Below, in pieces: positions 1 through 11,926 of a stretch of 64,000 bases of DNA. The position numbers were made by a program, and so were the translations under genes. The DNA lies in assembly GCA_023511995.1 (NCBI GenBank), contig JAIMAL010000013.1, positions 1 to 64,000 on the forward strand. The letters run 5' to 3'. The stretch is from Burkholderiales bacterium (GTDB taxonomy: Bacteria; Pseudomonadota; Gammaproteobacteria; Burkholderiales; Thiobacteraceae). How positions within the stretch are numbered: the first letter of the stretch is position 1; every line of letters begins with the position of its first letter. A model generated the notes under the pieces. That model worked only from the letters and a program-made list of their open reading frames with translations. It did no database searches and was not told the DNA's origin.

Positions 1-1328
1 TTTCCGATACAAAAGCGGGCGAAAATCTCCCCCAGAAGATCGTCCGAGGTGAATTCGCCGGTGAGGGTAGCCAGGGCGTTGTGGGCAAGTTTCAGTTCTT
101 CCGCCATAAGCTCCAGCTCCTGCCAGTGGGTATCCGCCGCTTCCAGATGGGCGCGGGCCCGCGTCAGTGCCTCCAGATGCCGGGCGCGGGCCATGAACAC
201 GCCTTCCCCCGTCTCCTGCCAGCCGGCCAGGGCAAGCAGGCGGCGACGCAAAAGCTCGATGCCGGCACCGGTCTTGGCGGAAAGATAAACGGTCTCCTCC
301 GCCAGGCGCGGGGCTTCCCCCAGCAGATCGATCTTGTTCACCACCCGCAACACCGGCAGTCCGGCGGGCAGCCGCGCGAGGATGGCTTCGTCCTCCGCTG
401 CCGGCGCCGTTCCCGCTTCCGTCACCAGGAGGGCGATGTTGGCCTTCTCCACCGCGGCCCAGGTGCGGGCGATGCCCAACCGCTCCACCTCGTCCGTGGT
501 CTCCCTTAACCCCGCGGTGTCGATGATGTGCACGGGAATGCCGTCAAGCTGGATGAGTTCCCGCACGGTGTCGCGGGTGGTGCCGGCAATGGGGGTGACC
601 AGCGCCACCTCCTCCCCCGCCAGGCGGTTGAGGAGACTGGATTTGCCCACGTTGGGCCGGCCGATCAACACGACATGCAGGCCTTCCCGGAGGAGACTCC
701 CCTGGCGGGCGCGGGCGAAAACCGCGTCGAGCTGCTGCCTTAAGGCGGAGAGTTTTTCCCGGGCATGGGCCGCCTCGAGAAATTCCAGCTCCTCTTCGGG
801 AAAGTCGAGGGTGGCTTCCACCAGCATGCGCAGGTCAATGAGGGCATCTCGCAGGGCACCCACTTCCCGGGAGAATTCCCCGCGCAGGGAACGCAGGGCA
901 CTCCTCGCCGCCTGGGCGGTGGCGGCCTCGATGAGATCGGCCACACTTTCGGCCTGGGCGAGGTCCAGCTTGTCGTTGAGGTACGCGCGGCGGGTGAATT
1001 CCCCCGGCTCGGCCAGGCGCGCCCCCAGGGCGAGGCAGCGGGTGAGCACCAGTTGCAGCACGGCGGGACCCCCGTGTCCCTGCAGCTCCAGCACGTCCTC
1101 GCCGGTGAAGGAATGGGGGGCGGGGAAGAAGAGGGCGATGCCCTGATCCAGCACCTCGCCCTGGGCATCGAGGAAATCCGCCAGGGTGGCGTGGCGGGGG
1201 ACCGGGATTCGACCCAGGATGCCTTGGGCGATGGCCCGCGTGGCCGGGCCCGACACCCGCACCACGCCAATGGCCCCGCGCCCCGGGGCAGTGGCGATGG
1301 CGGCGATGGTGTCAGCGGGCGAGGCCAC
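1..1328 (-). CDS. mnmE: tRNA uridine-5-carboxymethylaminomethyl(34) synthesis GTPase MnmE (3' end cut by window)
   Basis: Cytoplasmic GTPase that works with MnmG to modify the wobble uridine U34 of a subset of tRNAs, using a folate-bound one-carbon unit. The reading frame starts at GTG 1328 inside the last 17 bases of yidC; no in-frame ATG is near, and the N-terminus [18 protein letters not shown] fits the family. A P-loop GRPNVGKSS lies near residue 220, followed by DTAG and NKID GTPase motifs. The frame runs to the window edge, where it reads CIG plus two bases of the final Lys codon, so only the last base and the stop are missing (about 443 aa). It is the last visible gene of the rpmH-rnpA-yidD-yidC-mnmE cluster. 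Confidence 0.96.
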   Translation of the reverse strand, partial: MASPADTIAAIATAPGRGAIGVVRVSGPATRAIAQGILGRIPVPRHATLADFLDAQGEVLDQGIALFFPAPHSFTGEDVLELQGHGGPAVLQLVLTRCLALGARLAEPGEFTRRAYLNDKLDLAQAESVADLIEAATAQAARSALRSLRGEFSREVGALRDALIDLRMLVEATLDFPEEELEFLEAAHAREKLSALRQQLDAVFARARQGSLLREGLHVVLIGRPNVGKSSLLNRLAGEEVALVTPIAGTTRDTVRELIQLDGIPVHIIDTAGLRETTDEVERLGIARTWAAVEKANIALLVTEAGTAPAAEDEAILARLPAGLPVLRVVNKIDLLGEAPRLAEETVYLSAKTGAGIELLRRRLLALAGWQETGEGVFMARARHLEALTRARAHLEAADTHWQELELMAEELKLAHNALATLTGEFTSDDLLGEIFARFCIG

Positions 1329-2931
1329 CTTTTTCCGCCATCCCCAGCACGTGGTTGATGCGCCACTGCTGGAGGATGGAGAGGAGGTTGTTGACCAGCC
1401 AGTAGAGGACGAGGCCGGCGGGGAAGAAAAAGAACATGACCGAGAAGACCACCGGCATGATCATCATCACCTTCGCTTGGATGGGGTCCGGCGGCGTGGG
1501 GTTGAGCTTGGTCTGCACGATCATGGACAGCCCCATGAGGATGGGCAGCACGTAATAGGGATCGGGAGCGGTGAGATCCTGAATCCACAGGATGAAGGGG
1601 GCATGCCGCATCTCCACGCTGTAGAGGAGCACCCAGTAGAGGGCGATGAAGACGGGAATCTGCACCAGAACCGGCAGACAGCCGCCCATTGGATTGATCT
1701 TTTCCGTCTTGTAGAGCTCCATCATGGCCTGGTGCAGCTTCTGCCGGTCATCCCCATAGAGTTCCTTGATGCGCTGGAGCCTGGGCGCCACCGCCTTCAG
1801 CTTGGCCATGGAACGGTAGCTGGCAGCGGAAAGGGGGTAGAAGACCAGCTTGATGATGACGGTGAGGGCGATGATGGCAAAGCCCCAGTTCCCCAGCCAG
1901 TCGTGGAGGGTCTTGAGGAGCCAGAAGAGGGGCGCGGCAAGCACGGTGAGCATGCCATAGTCCACCGCGAGCTCCAGGCCCGGGGCAAGGGCCTTGAGGG
2001 TGTCCTGCTCCTGGGGACCCACATAGAGGCGGGTGGTCACCTGCAGCGTGCCTTCGGCTTTCGAGGAGAGGGGCAAAATCACGCCGGCGGTGTAGAGGTT
2101 GTCCGCCACCTTGCGGGCGTAATATTCCCGCGCAACTCCCGGCGGCGGCAGGTAGGCCGCCAGGAAATAATGCTGCACCATGGCTACCCAGCCATCCTGG
2201 GCGGTGATGGGGCTCACGCCCTTGGCGACGTCGGAGAAGGACAGTTTCCTGAACTTCTGTGCCTCGGTGTAGAGGGCGGGGCCAGTGTAGGTGGAAAGGA
2301 AGCGGGATTCCCCTTCGGGGGGCGAGTCATCCCGCAGGAACTGGAAATAGGCGGCAGGGTTCGAGGACTCTCCCGCGCGGTGGACTTCGTACCCCACGTC
2401 GATCACATAGCTGCCCCGGTGGAAGGTGTAGGACTTGGTGACCCGCACCGGCCCTGGGCCTTCCCAGTAGAGGCGGACGGTGAGGCTGGACTGGTCCGGA
2501 ACGAGGGTGTAGGCGGTGGCTTCGGCGCGGAAGGTTTCCTTGTGGCTGGGGAGTCCCTCGCCCAGGAGCCCGCTTTGCGCCACGTAATAGTGAGGCGGCT
2601 CGTCGGCTAAGAGCACCAAAGGTTTTTTCCGGTCGGTCGCCGCGCCATGTTTCAGCAGCACCACCCGGCGCAGGTCGCCTCCCTGGGTGTCGACTTCCGC
2701 GTCCAGCAAATCGGTGCGCACGGAAATGCGCTGGCCTTTGCTTAAGGGCGCGCCGCTGTTCGGGGCGGGGGACGGTGCGGCACCCTCAGGCAAGGTATGC
2801 GCCTTCGGCACGCTGTCTGGCTGAACCGCCGCCGGCCGCGTTTTCGGCGCGTGGTATTCCTGCCAGGACTCCCAGAGGAGGAGCAGAGAAAAGGAAAAGA
2901 CGATGAAGAGGATGAGGCGCTGGGTGTCCAT
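1312..2931 (-). CDS. yidC: Membrane protein insertase YidC
   Basis: Inner-membrane insertase that integrates and folds membrane proteins with or without SecYEG. The 539 aa length is typical of the Gram-negative form. An N-terminal membrane anchor (residues about 5-22) is followed by a Pro/Ala-rich linker and a large periplasmic beta domain to about residue 330. The conserved five-helix insertase core follows, with the stretch [15 protein letters not shown] near residue 430 and a basic, Gly-rich tail. The start is an ATG ten bases after the yidD stop; the 3' end overlaps mnmE by 17 bases, suggesting coupled translation in the rpmH operon. Confidence 0.98.
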   Translation of the reverse strand: MDTQRLILFIVFSFSLLLLWESWQEYHAPKTRPAAVQPDSVPKAHTLPEGAAPSPAPNSGAPLSKGQRISVRTDLLDAEVDTQGGDLRRVVLLKHGAATDRKKPLVLLADEPPHYYVAQSGLLGEGLPSHKETFRAEATAYTLVPDQSSLTVRLYWEGPGPVRVTKSYTFHRGSYVIDVGYEVHRAGESSNPAAYFQFLRDDSPPEGESRFLSTYTGPALYTEAQKFRKLSFSDVAKGVSPITAQDGWVAMVQHYFLAAYLPPPGVAREYYARKVADNLYTAGVILPLSSKAEGTLQVTTRLYVGPQEQDTLKALAPGLELAVDYGMLTVLAAPLFWLLKTLHDWLGNWGFAIIALTVIIKLVFYPLSAASYRSMAKLKAVAPRLQRIKELYGDDRQKLHQAMMELYKTEKINPMGGCLPVLVQIPVFIALYWVLLYSVEMRHAPFILWIQDLTAPDPYYVLPILMGLSMIVQTKLNPTPPDPIQAKVMMIMPVVFSVMFFFFPAGLVLYWLVNNLLSILQQWRINHVLGMAEKGGLAR

Positions 2932-2940
2932 GGGAGGTGC

Positions 2941-3168
2941 TCAAGCTTTCCTGGAGGCAGGGGGCACGGGATCCCATCCCCCCGCCGCCCAGGGATGGCA
3001 GCGCAAAAGTCGCCGGCCGGCCAACCCCATCCCCCGCAGCGGCCCGTGGGTTCGGATGGCCTCGCAGGCATAGTCCGAGCAGGTTGGGTGATAGCGACAG
3101 CGGTCCCCGAGGAGGGGGCTCAAGAGGTATTGGTAGAGGCGGATCAGACCGATGAGGATTCGGGACAT
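2941..3168 (-). CDS. yidD: Membrane protein insertion efficiency factor YidD
   Basis: Small (75 aa) membrane-associated protein that helps YidC-dependent insertion. The family signature [19 protein letters not shown] and a preceding amphipathic helix ([17 protein letters not shown]) are present. I chose ATG 3168 (MSRILIG) over a GTG two codons upstream (3174) because it matches the usual N-terminus. The 5' end overlaps the rnpA 3' end and yidC follows ten bases downstream, the standard rnpA-yidD-yidC order. Confidence 0.95.
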   Translation of the reverse strand: MSRILIGLIRLYQYLLSPLLGDRCRYHPTCSDYACEAIRTHGPLRGMGLAGRRLLRCHPWAAGGWDPVPPASRKA

Positions 3169-3518
3169 GGACACAATCTCGCAAGCTGGCGCAGGAGTTC
3201 CTCCCGTACCGAGGAAAAGTCCTTCCGGCAGAAGGGCTTGGCGACCCGCACCACGACATCACAGGCGCCGAAGCCCGCCTGCCCCAGGCGAAAGACTTCC
3301 CGCACCACCCGCCGCATGTAGTTGCGATCCACCGCCCGGGACGCCACGCGCCGCGGCACCATGATGGCAAGCCGGGCGTAGCTTAAGCCATTGGGGCGGA
3401 CCCAAACGGTGAAATGGGCGCTGCTTGCCCGCCGCTTAAAACCGAAAACGGACGAGATCTCGTCCGTTTTCCGCAGGTGGCGTCTTTGCGGGAAACCGTA
3501 GCGGGCCGTCACCGGCAC
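3144..3518 (-). CDS. rnpA: Ribonuclease P protein component
   Basis: Protein subunit of RNase P, which helps the catalytic RNA cleave 5' leaders from pre-tRNAs. It is 124 aa and very basic. The family motif appears as [19 protein letters not shown], carrying the conserved RN and basic residues that contact RNA, and the N-terminal [16 protein letters not shown] is typical. The likely start is GTG 3518; a second in-frame GTG lies two codons in, so the exact start is uncertain. It sits 49 bases downstream of rpmH and overlaps yidD. Confidence 0.95.
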   Translation of the reverse strand: MPVTARYGFPQRRHLRKTDEISSVFGFKRRASSAHFTVWVRPNGLSYARLAIMVPRRVASRAVDRNYMRRVVREVFRLGQAGFGACDVVVRVAKPFCRKDFSSVREELLRQLARLCPCPESSSV

Positions 3519-3567
3519 ACCCCGCGGGCAGGGGGAAGGGAAAGGCTTCCCCCACCACCGGCAACGG

Positions 3568-3702
3568 TCAGACGGCCAGGCGTTTGCGACCCTTGGCGCG
3601 GCGAGCGTTGATCACGGCGCGGCCGGCCTTGGTCCGCATCCGCACGAGGAAACCATGGGTACGCTTGCGGCGCACAACGGAGGGCTGGTAGGTGCGTTTC
3701 AT
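3568..3702 (-). CDS. rpmH: 50S ribosomal protein L34
   Basis: 44-residue, extremely basic large-subunit ribosomal protein. The product begins [18 protein letters not shown] and ends GRKRLAV, an almost canonical bacterial L34. It is the first gene of the leftward rpmH-rnpA-yidD-yidC-mnmE cluster and diverges from dnaA, an arrangement conserved at many proteobacterial origins. A promoter with a perfect -35 TTGACA lies just upstream. Confidence 0.98.
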   Translation of the reverse strand: MKRTYQPSVVRRKRTHGFLVRMRTKAGRAVINARRAKGRKRLAV

Positions 3703-3737
3703 CGTCTGCCTTCGGCCTTGAAATCTGAAAACCGCAT

Positions 3738-3767
3738 ATTTAAGCGGGATTGGGGCTCCCCTGTCAA
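3738..3767 (-). promoter_or_regulatory. Putative sigma-70 promoter for rpmH
   Basis: Read on the minus strand: a perfect -35 TTGACA (3767-3762), an 18-base spacer and a -10-like TTAAAT (3743-3738). It ends 36 bases upstream of the rpmH ATG. Identified by eye from consensus match and position. Confidence 0.55.
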
Positions 3768-3798
3768 TGATTAAATCCTCGCCGCCCGCCCCTTTTCC

Positions 3799-3828
3799 TG
3801 TGGATAACTGTCGTGGTTGGGGTACAAT
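3799..3828 (+). promoter_or_regulatory. Putative dnaA promoter overlapped by a perfect DnaA box
   Basis: A DnaA box TGTGGATAA (3799-3807, reverse complement of TTATCCACA, 9/9) covers a -35-like TGGATA (3801-3806). A 16-base spacer leads to a good -10, TACAAT (3823-3828). dnaA starts 71 bases downstream. DnaA bound at the box would cover the -35, the classic autoregulation arrangement. The promoter assignment is an inference; the box itself is seen directly. Confidence 0.6.
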
Positions 3829-3899
3829 GGCACCTCCCCCCGCCCGGCTGGGCCACTCCTTAACCCCAACGACTTTAAGACAAACGAAGGCGAATCCGG

Positions 3900-5225
3900 A
3901 TGGAAGGCTTTTGGCAGCATTGTCTCGAGCGGTTCGGCAAGGAGTTGACGCCGCAACAGTTCAACACCTGGATCAAACCCCTGCGCGCCGAGGAGGGTGG
4001 GGAAGGGGTGCGGCTGATCGCCCCCAATCGCTTCGTGCAGCAGTGGGTGAAGGACAAATTCCTGGGCCGCATCCAGGAGCTCGCGGAGGCGCACTTCGGC
4101 CGTCCCGTCACGGTGGAGGTGGCCCTGGGCCAGGCAGAGGGCAGGCCGGAAGGGAAGACAGCCGAGGCCAAGGCCTTTGGCCTTGTACAGCGGGAAAAAG
4201 AAAACCCCACGGGGCTCAATCCCGCCTTTACCTTTGCCAACTTCGTCACCGGAAAAGCGAACCAGCTGGCGCGGGCGGCAGCCCTGCAGGTGGCAGAAAA
4301 TCCGGGGGCCGCCTACAACCCGCTGTTTGTCTATGGCGGCGTGGGGCTGGGCAAGACCCATCTCATCCAGGCCATCGGCAACCTGGTGCTGGAGCACAAT
4401 CGTCACGCGAAGATCAGCTACATCCATGCGGAACGCTATGTTTCAGACGTAGTACGCGCTTACCAACACAAATCCTTCAATGATTTCAAGCGCTACTACC
4501 ATTCCCTGGATCTCCTCCTCATCGACGACATCCAGTTTTTCGCCGGCAAAAGCCGCACCCAGGAGGAATTCTTCTACGCTTTCAACGCCTTGATCGAGGC
4601 CCGTCGGCAGGTGATCATCACCTGCGACACCTATCCCAAGGAAATGCAGGGCATCGAGGACCGACTCGTCTCCCGCTTCGGCTGGGGACTCACCGTGGCC
4701 ATCGAACCACCGGAGCTGGAGATGCGGGTGGCCATCCTCCTCAAGAAGGCGGAAGGGGAAAACGTAGAGCTGGGGGAGGAGGTGGCGTTTTTCATCGCCA
4801 AGCAAATCCATTCCAATGTGCGGGAGCTGGAAGGGGCGCTCAAGCGGGTGATTGCCTATTCCCGCTTCACCGGCCAGCCCATCTCCGTGGACCTGGCCAA
4901 GGAGGCCCTCAAGGACCTGCTGGCGGTGCAGACACGGCAGATTTCCATCGAGAACATCCAGAAGACGGTGGCCGACTATTACAAGATCAAGGTCGCCGAG
5001 ATGTACTCCAAGAAACGCTCCCGGGTAGTGGCCCGGCCCCGGCAGATCGCCATGGCGCTGGCCAAGGAACTGACCCAGCTCAGCCTGCCGGACATCGGCG
5101 ATGCCTTTGGCGGACGGGACCACACCACGGTGCTCCACGCCTGCCGCCGCATTGAGGAACTTCGCAATGTGGACCCGACCCTCAACCGGGATTTCACTGT
5201 CCTCATGCAGACCCTGCGCAGCTGA
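3900..5225 (+). CDS. dnaA: Chromosomal replication initiator protein DnaA
   Basis: ATP-dependent initiator that binds DnaA boxes, melts the origin and recruits the DnaB helicase. At 441 aa it is of usual length. Domain I ([20 protein letters not shown]) is at the N-terminus, followed by a variable linker. The AAA+ core has Walker [12 protein letters not shown] near residue 145 and Walker B LLIDDIQF. The C-terminal DNA-binding domain carries the DnaA signature [18 protein letters not shown]. The first gene to the right of the rpmH/dnaA divergent region, it is followed 208 bases later by dnaN. Confidence 0.99.
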   Translation: MEGFWQHCLERFGKELTPQQFNTWIKPLRAEEGGEGVRLIAPNRFVQQWVKDKFLGRIQELAEAHFGRPVTVEVALGQAEGRPEGKTAEAKAFGLVQREKENPTGLNPAFTFANFVTGKANQLARAAALQVAENPGAAYNPLFVYGGVGLGKTHLIQAIGNLVLEHNRHAKISYIHAERYVSDVVRAYQHKSFNDFKRYYHSLDLLLIDDIQFFAGKSRTQEEFFYAFNALIEARRQVIITCDTYPKEMQGIEDRLVSRFGWGLTVAIEPPELEMRVAILLKKAEGENVELGEEVAFFIAKQIHSNVRELEGALKRVIAYSRFTGQPISVDLAKEALKDLLAVQTRQISIENIQKTVADYYKIKVAEMYSKKRSRVVARPRQIAMALAKELTQLSLPDIGDAFGGRDHTTVLHACRRIEELRNVDPTLNRDFTVLMQTLRS

Positions 5226-5433
5226 GGGGGGAACAAGGTGAGGGTAGGCTGGGGGTGTTTTGGGGACAAAGGGGCGTACAGCGGGGGAAAAGAAATCCTC
5301 CACAAAACCGTCCGCCTTTCCTCCCCTGCTTCATGCACAGGCAGAGGCACAGCAAGGGATTGAAGGAAAACCATTTTTTCAGTTATCCACATATCCAGCG
5401 CCCTTATCAGACTTACCACAAGGGAAAACAACA
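5226..5433. other. oriC: Candidate replication origin region (dnaA-dnaN intergenic)
   Basis: A 208-base gene-free stretch between dnaA and dnaN. It contains one perfect DnaA box TTATCCACA (5383-5391), one 8/9 box TCATGCACA (5331-5339) and a 7/9 match TCCTCCACA (5296-5304). The last 75 bases are clearly richer in A+T than the surrounding genes, with a run of six T just before the perfect box, suitable for duplex opening. The box count is modest, and the rpmH-dnaA gap, which also holds a perfect box, is an alternative or additional site. Confidence 0.45.
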
Positions 5434-6543
5434 ATGCTATTGATCCAAGCCGACCGGGACGTCCTGCTCAAAGGCCTGCAGGCGGTCACCGGCATCGTCG
5501 AGCGCAAACACACCCTTCCCATCCTCTCCAATGTGCTCCTGGAGGGTGGGGAGGCGCGGCTGAGCTTCCTTGCTACGGATCTGGAAATCCAGATCCGCTG
5601 CGAAACCACACCCGGCCACTGTGAACAAGCTTTCCAGACCACCTGCTCGGGGAGGAAACTGCAGGACATCCTGCGCGCCCTGCCGGAGAACGCTGTGGTG
5701 AGCTTGGAACTCCAGGACAGCAGGCTGGTGGTAAGGGCAGGAAAAAGCCGCTTCAGCCTGCAGACTTTGCCTGCAGAGGATTTTCCCCGTTTCAGCGCGG
5801 CGGAAGGGGAAGGCAGACAGATCGTCCTCGAGCAAAGGCGGCTTCGCCATGCCATCGGCCAGGTGCAGTTCGCCATGGCCCAGGCGGACATCCGCTATTA
5901 CCTCAATGGCATGCTGCTGGTGGTGGGGGAGGGCCAGATGCGGCTGGTGGCCACCGACGGCCACCGACTGAGCTTGTCCCAGCAGGCGCTGCCGGAGGCA
6001 GCAGGGGAGCCGCAGGAGCTGATCGTGCCGCGCAAGACGGTGCTGGAGCTTGCCCGGTTGCTGGGGGAAAGCGAGGAGCCGGTGACGGTGCGCCTCGCCC
6101 GCAATCAGGTGCGCTTCGCCTTCGACGCCATCGTCCTGGATTCCAAGGTGGTGGACGGCAAATTCCCGGACTACAACCGGGTGATCCCCACCGGCTACCG
6201 GAACCGCTTCCGGGTGGACCGGCTGCTGCTGCAGCAGGCCCTGCAGCGGGCGGCGATCCTTTCCAACGAGAAGGTGCGGGGTGTGCGGCTGGTCCTCACC
6301 AAAAACAGCCTGAAGGTGCTGGCCACCAATGCCGAGCAGGAGGAAGCCCAGGAGGAACTGGAGATCGATTACGAGGGTGAGGCCTTGGACATCGGCTTCA
6401 ACGTGAGTTACCTGCTGGACGTGCTGAGTCACCTGGAGGCGAAGGAAGTGGAATGGGCCCTGGGGGATTCGTCCAGCAGTGCCCTGGTCACTGCCCCGGA
6501 GGATCCGGGATTCAAGTACGTGGTGATGCCCATGCGCATCTAG
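5434..6543 (+). CDS. dnaN: DNA polymerase III subunit beta (sliding clamp)
   Basis: Ring-shaped processivity clamp that tethers Pol III and many repair proteins to DNA. The start is ATG 5434 (MLLIQADRDVLLKGLQAVTG), giving 369 aa, close to the 366 of E. coli. An open frame extends further upstream, but that part is origin-region sequence without family similarity. The three repeated clamp folds are visible, with conserved segments such as RKHTLPILSNVLLE, YLNGMLL, TDGHRLS, and the C-terminal YVVMPMRI that contributes to the protein-binding pocket. Confidence 0.98.
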   Translation: MLLIQADRDVLLKGLQAVTGIVERKHTLPILSNVLLEGGEARLSFLATDLEIQIRCETTPGHCEQAFQTTCSGRKLQDILRALPENAVVSLELQDSRLVVRAGKSRFSLQTLPAEDFPRFSAAEGEGRQIVLEQRRLRHAIGQVQFAMAQADIRYYLNGMLLVVGEGQMRLVATDGHRLSLSQQALPEAAGEPQELIVPRKTVLELARLLGESEEPVTVRLARNQVRFAFDAIVLDSKVVDGKFPDYNRVIPTGYRNRFRVDRLLLQQALQRAAILSNEKVRGVRLVLTKNSLKVLATNAEQEEAQEELEIDYEGEALDIGFNVSYLLDVLSHLEAKEVEWALGDSSSSALVTAPEDPGFKYVVMPMRI

Positions 6544-6547
6544 CGCA

Positions 6548-9079
<2,532 letters not shown>

Positions 9080-9086
9080 GGGGGTT

Positions 9087-11375
9087 TCAGGCGCCCTCCG
9101 GCGCCTCCACGGGCTCGCTGAAACCGCAGTCCTTTTGCGGACAGACCTTTTCCGTACCCCGCCGCTTGGTGGTCTTCAGGGTGAGAATGGGCCAGCCGCA
9201 TTTCGGGCAGGATTGCGCAAGGGGGGGATTCCAGACCGCATAGCGGCATTCCGGATAGCGGCTGCAAGAATAGAAAAGTTTGCCGTAGCGGCTTTTCCGC
9301 TCCAAGAGCGTCCCCTGTTTGCATTCCGGGCAGGTGACCCCTGTGTCCCGGGGTTTTTCCAGGGGCTCGATGTAACGGCATTTCGGGTAGGCGGCACAAC
9401 CGATGAATTTGCCGTAGGGTCCCGACTTGATCAGGAGGCCGCTCCCACACTTGGGGCAATGGCGCCCCTCCAGGGTCTCCGCCGGGGCCGCTGAGGCTTC
9501 TGCGCTCTCGTTGGCATTGCGGGTGTAGTCGCACTCCGGGTAGCCGGAACAGCCGATGAAACGGCCCCGCTTGCCCAAGCGCAGGGTAAGGGGTCGGCCG
9601 CATTTGGGACAGGCCTCCTCGAGGGCTTCGCTGGTCACCTCCCGGCGGGCGATGCCCTGTTTGTCCGCCAGTTGCCGGGAGAAATCCTTCCAGAAGCGCT
9701 CCAGAACGGGGATCCAGTCCTCCTTGCCGTTGGAGATGTCATCCAGCTGGTCCTCCAGGCGGGCGGTGAAATCGTAGTCCACATAGCGGGTGAAGTGTTC
9801 GGTGAGGAACTTGTTTACCACCCGCCCCACGTCGGTGGGACGGAAGCGTTTCTTGTCCAGCACCACATATTCGCGCTTGAGCAGCGTGGAAATGATGGTG
9901 GCGTAGGTGGAGGGGCGGCCGATGCCGTATTCCTCCAGGGCCTTGACCAGGCTCGCTTCGGAATACCGGGGGGGCGGCTGGGTGAAGTGCTGTTCGCCGA
10001 AGACCTCGTCCACCGGCACCTCCTCCCCCTCTTCTAGGGGCGGCAGCCGCATCTCCCCTTCCTCCTCCGGCACTTCGTCGGCGCCTTCCTGATAGACGGC
10101 GATGAAGCCGGGGAAGGTGAGGGTCTGGCCGCTGGCGCGGAACAGGGTGCCCGCGCCCAGCTCGATGTCCAGGCTCACGGTGTCATATTTGGCGGGGCTC
10201 ATCTGCGAAGCGAGTGCCCGCTTCCAGATCATCTCGTAAAGCTTGGCCTGTTCCGCCGTCAGGTATTTGCGCATCGCCTCCGGCGTGCGCGCGATGGAGG
10301 TGGGGCGGATGGCCTCGTGGGCCTCCTGGGCATTTTTCGACTTGTTCCGGTAGGTGACCGGCTGCCTGGGCAGATAACCGGCTTCGAAATGTTCCGCGAT
10401 ATAGGCGCGGATCTCCTCCACCGCCTCCCGCGCGAGATTCACGGAATCCGTGCGCATGTAGGTGATGAGACCCACGGCCTGACCGCCGATGTCTACCCCT
10501 TCGTAGAGCTGCTGGGCGATGCGCATGGTCTTTTCCGCAGACAACCCCAGCTTGCGCACCGCCTCCTGCTGCAGGGTAGAGGTGGTGAACGGGGGCGAGG
10601 GCGAGCGGGTCTTCTTGCGCTTTTCCACGCTGCGCACCAGGGCGACTTCGCCCGCCTCCCGCAGGCGGGCGAGCACCGCATCGGCTTCGGCCTGGTCTCC
10701 GAGGCTGAACTGTTCCAGCTTGCGGCCTTCGAACTGGATGAGTCGGGCGCCGAATTTCTGGCGTCCCTTGTGGGAGGTGAGGTGGATGGTCCAGTACTCC
10801 CGGGGCACGAAGGCTTCGATTTCCTCCTCCCGCTCCACGATGAGGCGCAGCGCCGGACTTTGCACCCGGCCCGCGGAAAGGCCCCGGCGCACCTTGCGCC
10901 AGAGCAGGGGCGAAAGGTTGAAGCCCACCAGGTAGTCCAGGGCGCGGCGCGCCTGCTGGGCGTTCACCAGGGGCATGGAAATGTCCCGCGGGTGGGCGAG
11001 GGCTTCCTCTACCGCGCTTTTGGTGATCTCGTAGAAAACGACGCGCCGCAGGGGTTTGTCCTTGAGGAGCTTCTTTTCCCGCAGGATTTCGGCAATGTGC
11101 CAGGCAATGGCCTCCCCCTCCCGGTCCGGGTCGGTGGCCACCAGGATTTCCCGGGCGCCCTTCGCCGCCTTGGCCAAAGCCTCCACGTGCTTGGCGTTCC
11201 GTTCGATGAGCTGGTATTTCATGGCGAAGCCGTGCTCCGGGTCCACTGCGCCGCTCTTGGGCACGAGGTCACGCACATGGCCGTAGGAAGCGACCACGTC
11301 GAAACCATTGCCGAGGTACTTTTTCAGGGTTTTCGCCTTGGATGGCGATTCGACGATGAGCAAACGCTGGGACAT
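9087..11375 (-). CDS. topA: DNA topoisomerase I (type IA)
   Basis: Relaxes negative supercoils through a transient 5'-phosphotyrosine link. The 762 aa product has the TOPRIM domain near the N-terminus (LLIVESPSKAKTLKKYLG, then ATDPDREGEAIAWH). The catalytic tyrosine lies in GLITYMRTDSVNLA near residue 310. Toward the C-terminus three or four zinc-ribbon repeats of CPKCG...CxxYPxC type can be read, the last being CPKCGW...CPQKDCGF. It is tail-to-tail with gyrB, so two opposing supercoiling activities sit side by side. Confidence 0.98.
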   Translation of the reverse strand: MSQRLLIVESPSKAKTLKKYLGNGFDVVASYGHVRDLVPKSGAVDPEHGFAMKYQLIERNAKHVEALAKAAKGAREILVATDPDREGEAIAWHIAEILREKKLLKDKPLRRVVFYEITKSAVEEALAHPRDISMPLVNAQQARRALDYLVGFNLSPLLWRKVRRGLSAGRVQSPALRLIVEREEEIEAFVPREYWTIHLTSHKGRQKFGARLIQFEGRKLEQFSLGDQAEADAVLARLREAGEVALVRSVEKRKKTRSPSPPFTTSTLQQEAVRKLGLSAEKTMRIAQQLYEGVDIGGQAVGLITYMRTDSVNLAREAVEEIRAYIAEHFEAGYLPRQPVTYRNKSKNAQEAHEAIRPTSIARTPEAMRKYLTAEQAKLYEMIWKRALASQMSPAKYDTVSLDIELGAGTLFRASGQTLTFPGFIAVYQEGADEVPEEEGEMRLPPLEEGEEVPVDEVFGEQHFTQPPPRYSEASLVKALEEYGIGRPSTYATIISTLLKREYVVLDKKRFRPTDVGRVVNKFLTEHFTRYVDYDFTARLEDQLDDISNGKEDWIPVLERFWKDFSRQLADKQGIARREVTSEALEEACPKCGRPLTLRLGKRGRFIGCSGYPECDYTRNANESAEASAAPAETLEGRHCPKCGSGLLIKSGPYGKFIGCAAYPKCRYIEPLEKPRDTGVTCPECKQGTLLERKSRYGKLFYSCSRYPECRYAVWNPPLAQSCPKCGWPILTLKTTKRRGTEKVCPQKDCGFSEPVEAPEGA

Positions 11376-11457
11376 GGGATGATGCGGGTGAACGGCCGCC
11401 GGATATTAAGGGCTCGGGCGTTGCGCTGGCAAGCCGCAATCCCCGGGGGCGCAATGA

Positions 11458-11898
11458 TCAGTGCAGGGGGCCTTGGGGTGAACCGGTGAGGAAATCCTCC
11501 ACGAGAACGTAATCCCGTCCCTCACTCCAGAGCACCATGAGGACGATCCATTTCACCTGTTCGATGCCGATTTCCGGCTCATCGAGGGCGCAAAGGCGGT
11601 CGATCACCCATTCCCGCTCCGCGGCGGTGAGCAGCCCCGAGGCTTCCAGGAAGGCAATGAGACCGCGGCTTGCGGCATCGAGGCGCTGGAGCTCTTCGGG
11701 GGCGTAGCAGCGGCTCGCCGCCCCGGCCGGCAGGTGAAGGTCCTCGAGCTGGGACAGCGCCTGGAACCAATCGAAGGCCCGGGCGATGTCGGCCTCGCCA
11801 AAGCCGGCTTTAGCGAGCTCCCGCGCAAGCCGGCCTTCATCGGGCTGGCCGGCGGGACGGAAGAAGTTTTCGAAGAGATAGACGAGGATATCGAACAT
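11458..11898 (-). CDS. smg: DUF494 family protein Smg
   Basis: Conserved proteobacterial protein of 146 aa whose biochemical role is not settled. The start ATG 11898 gives the family N-terminus MFDILVYLFENFF; the open frame extends 18 codons upstream into the intergenic region without similarity. The body is rich in Glu, Leu and Arg and predicted helical, with a conserved DEPEIGIEQVKWIVLMVLWS segment. It lies directly downstream of dprA (28 bases) and before topA, the usual dprA-smg-topA order. Confidence 0.9.
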   Translation of the reverse strand: MFDILVYLFENFFRPAGQPDEGRLARELAKAGFGEADIARAFDWFQALSQLEDLHLPAGAASRCYAPEELQRLDAASRGLIAFLEASGLLTAAEREWVIDRLCALDEPEIGIEQVKWIVLMVLWSEGRDYVLVEDFLTGSPQGPLH

Positions 11899-11926
11899 CC
11901 GCTTCCCGGATTGTTTTAGGGGTCGT

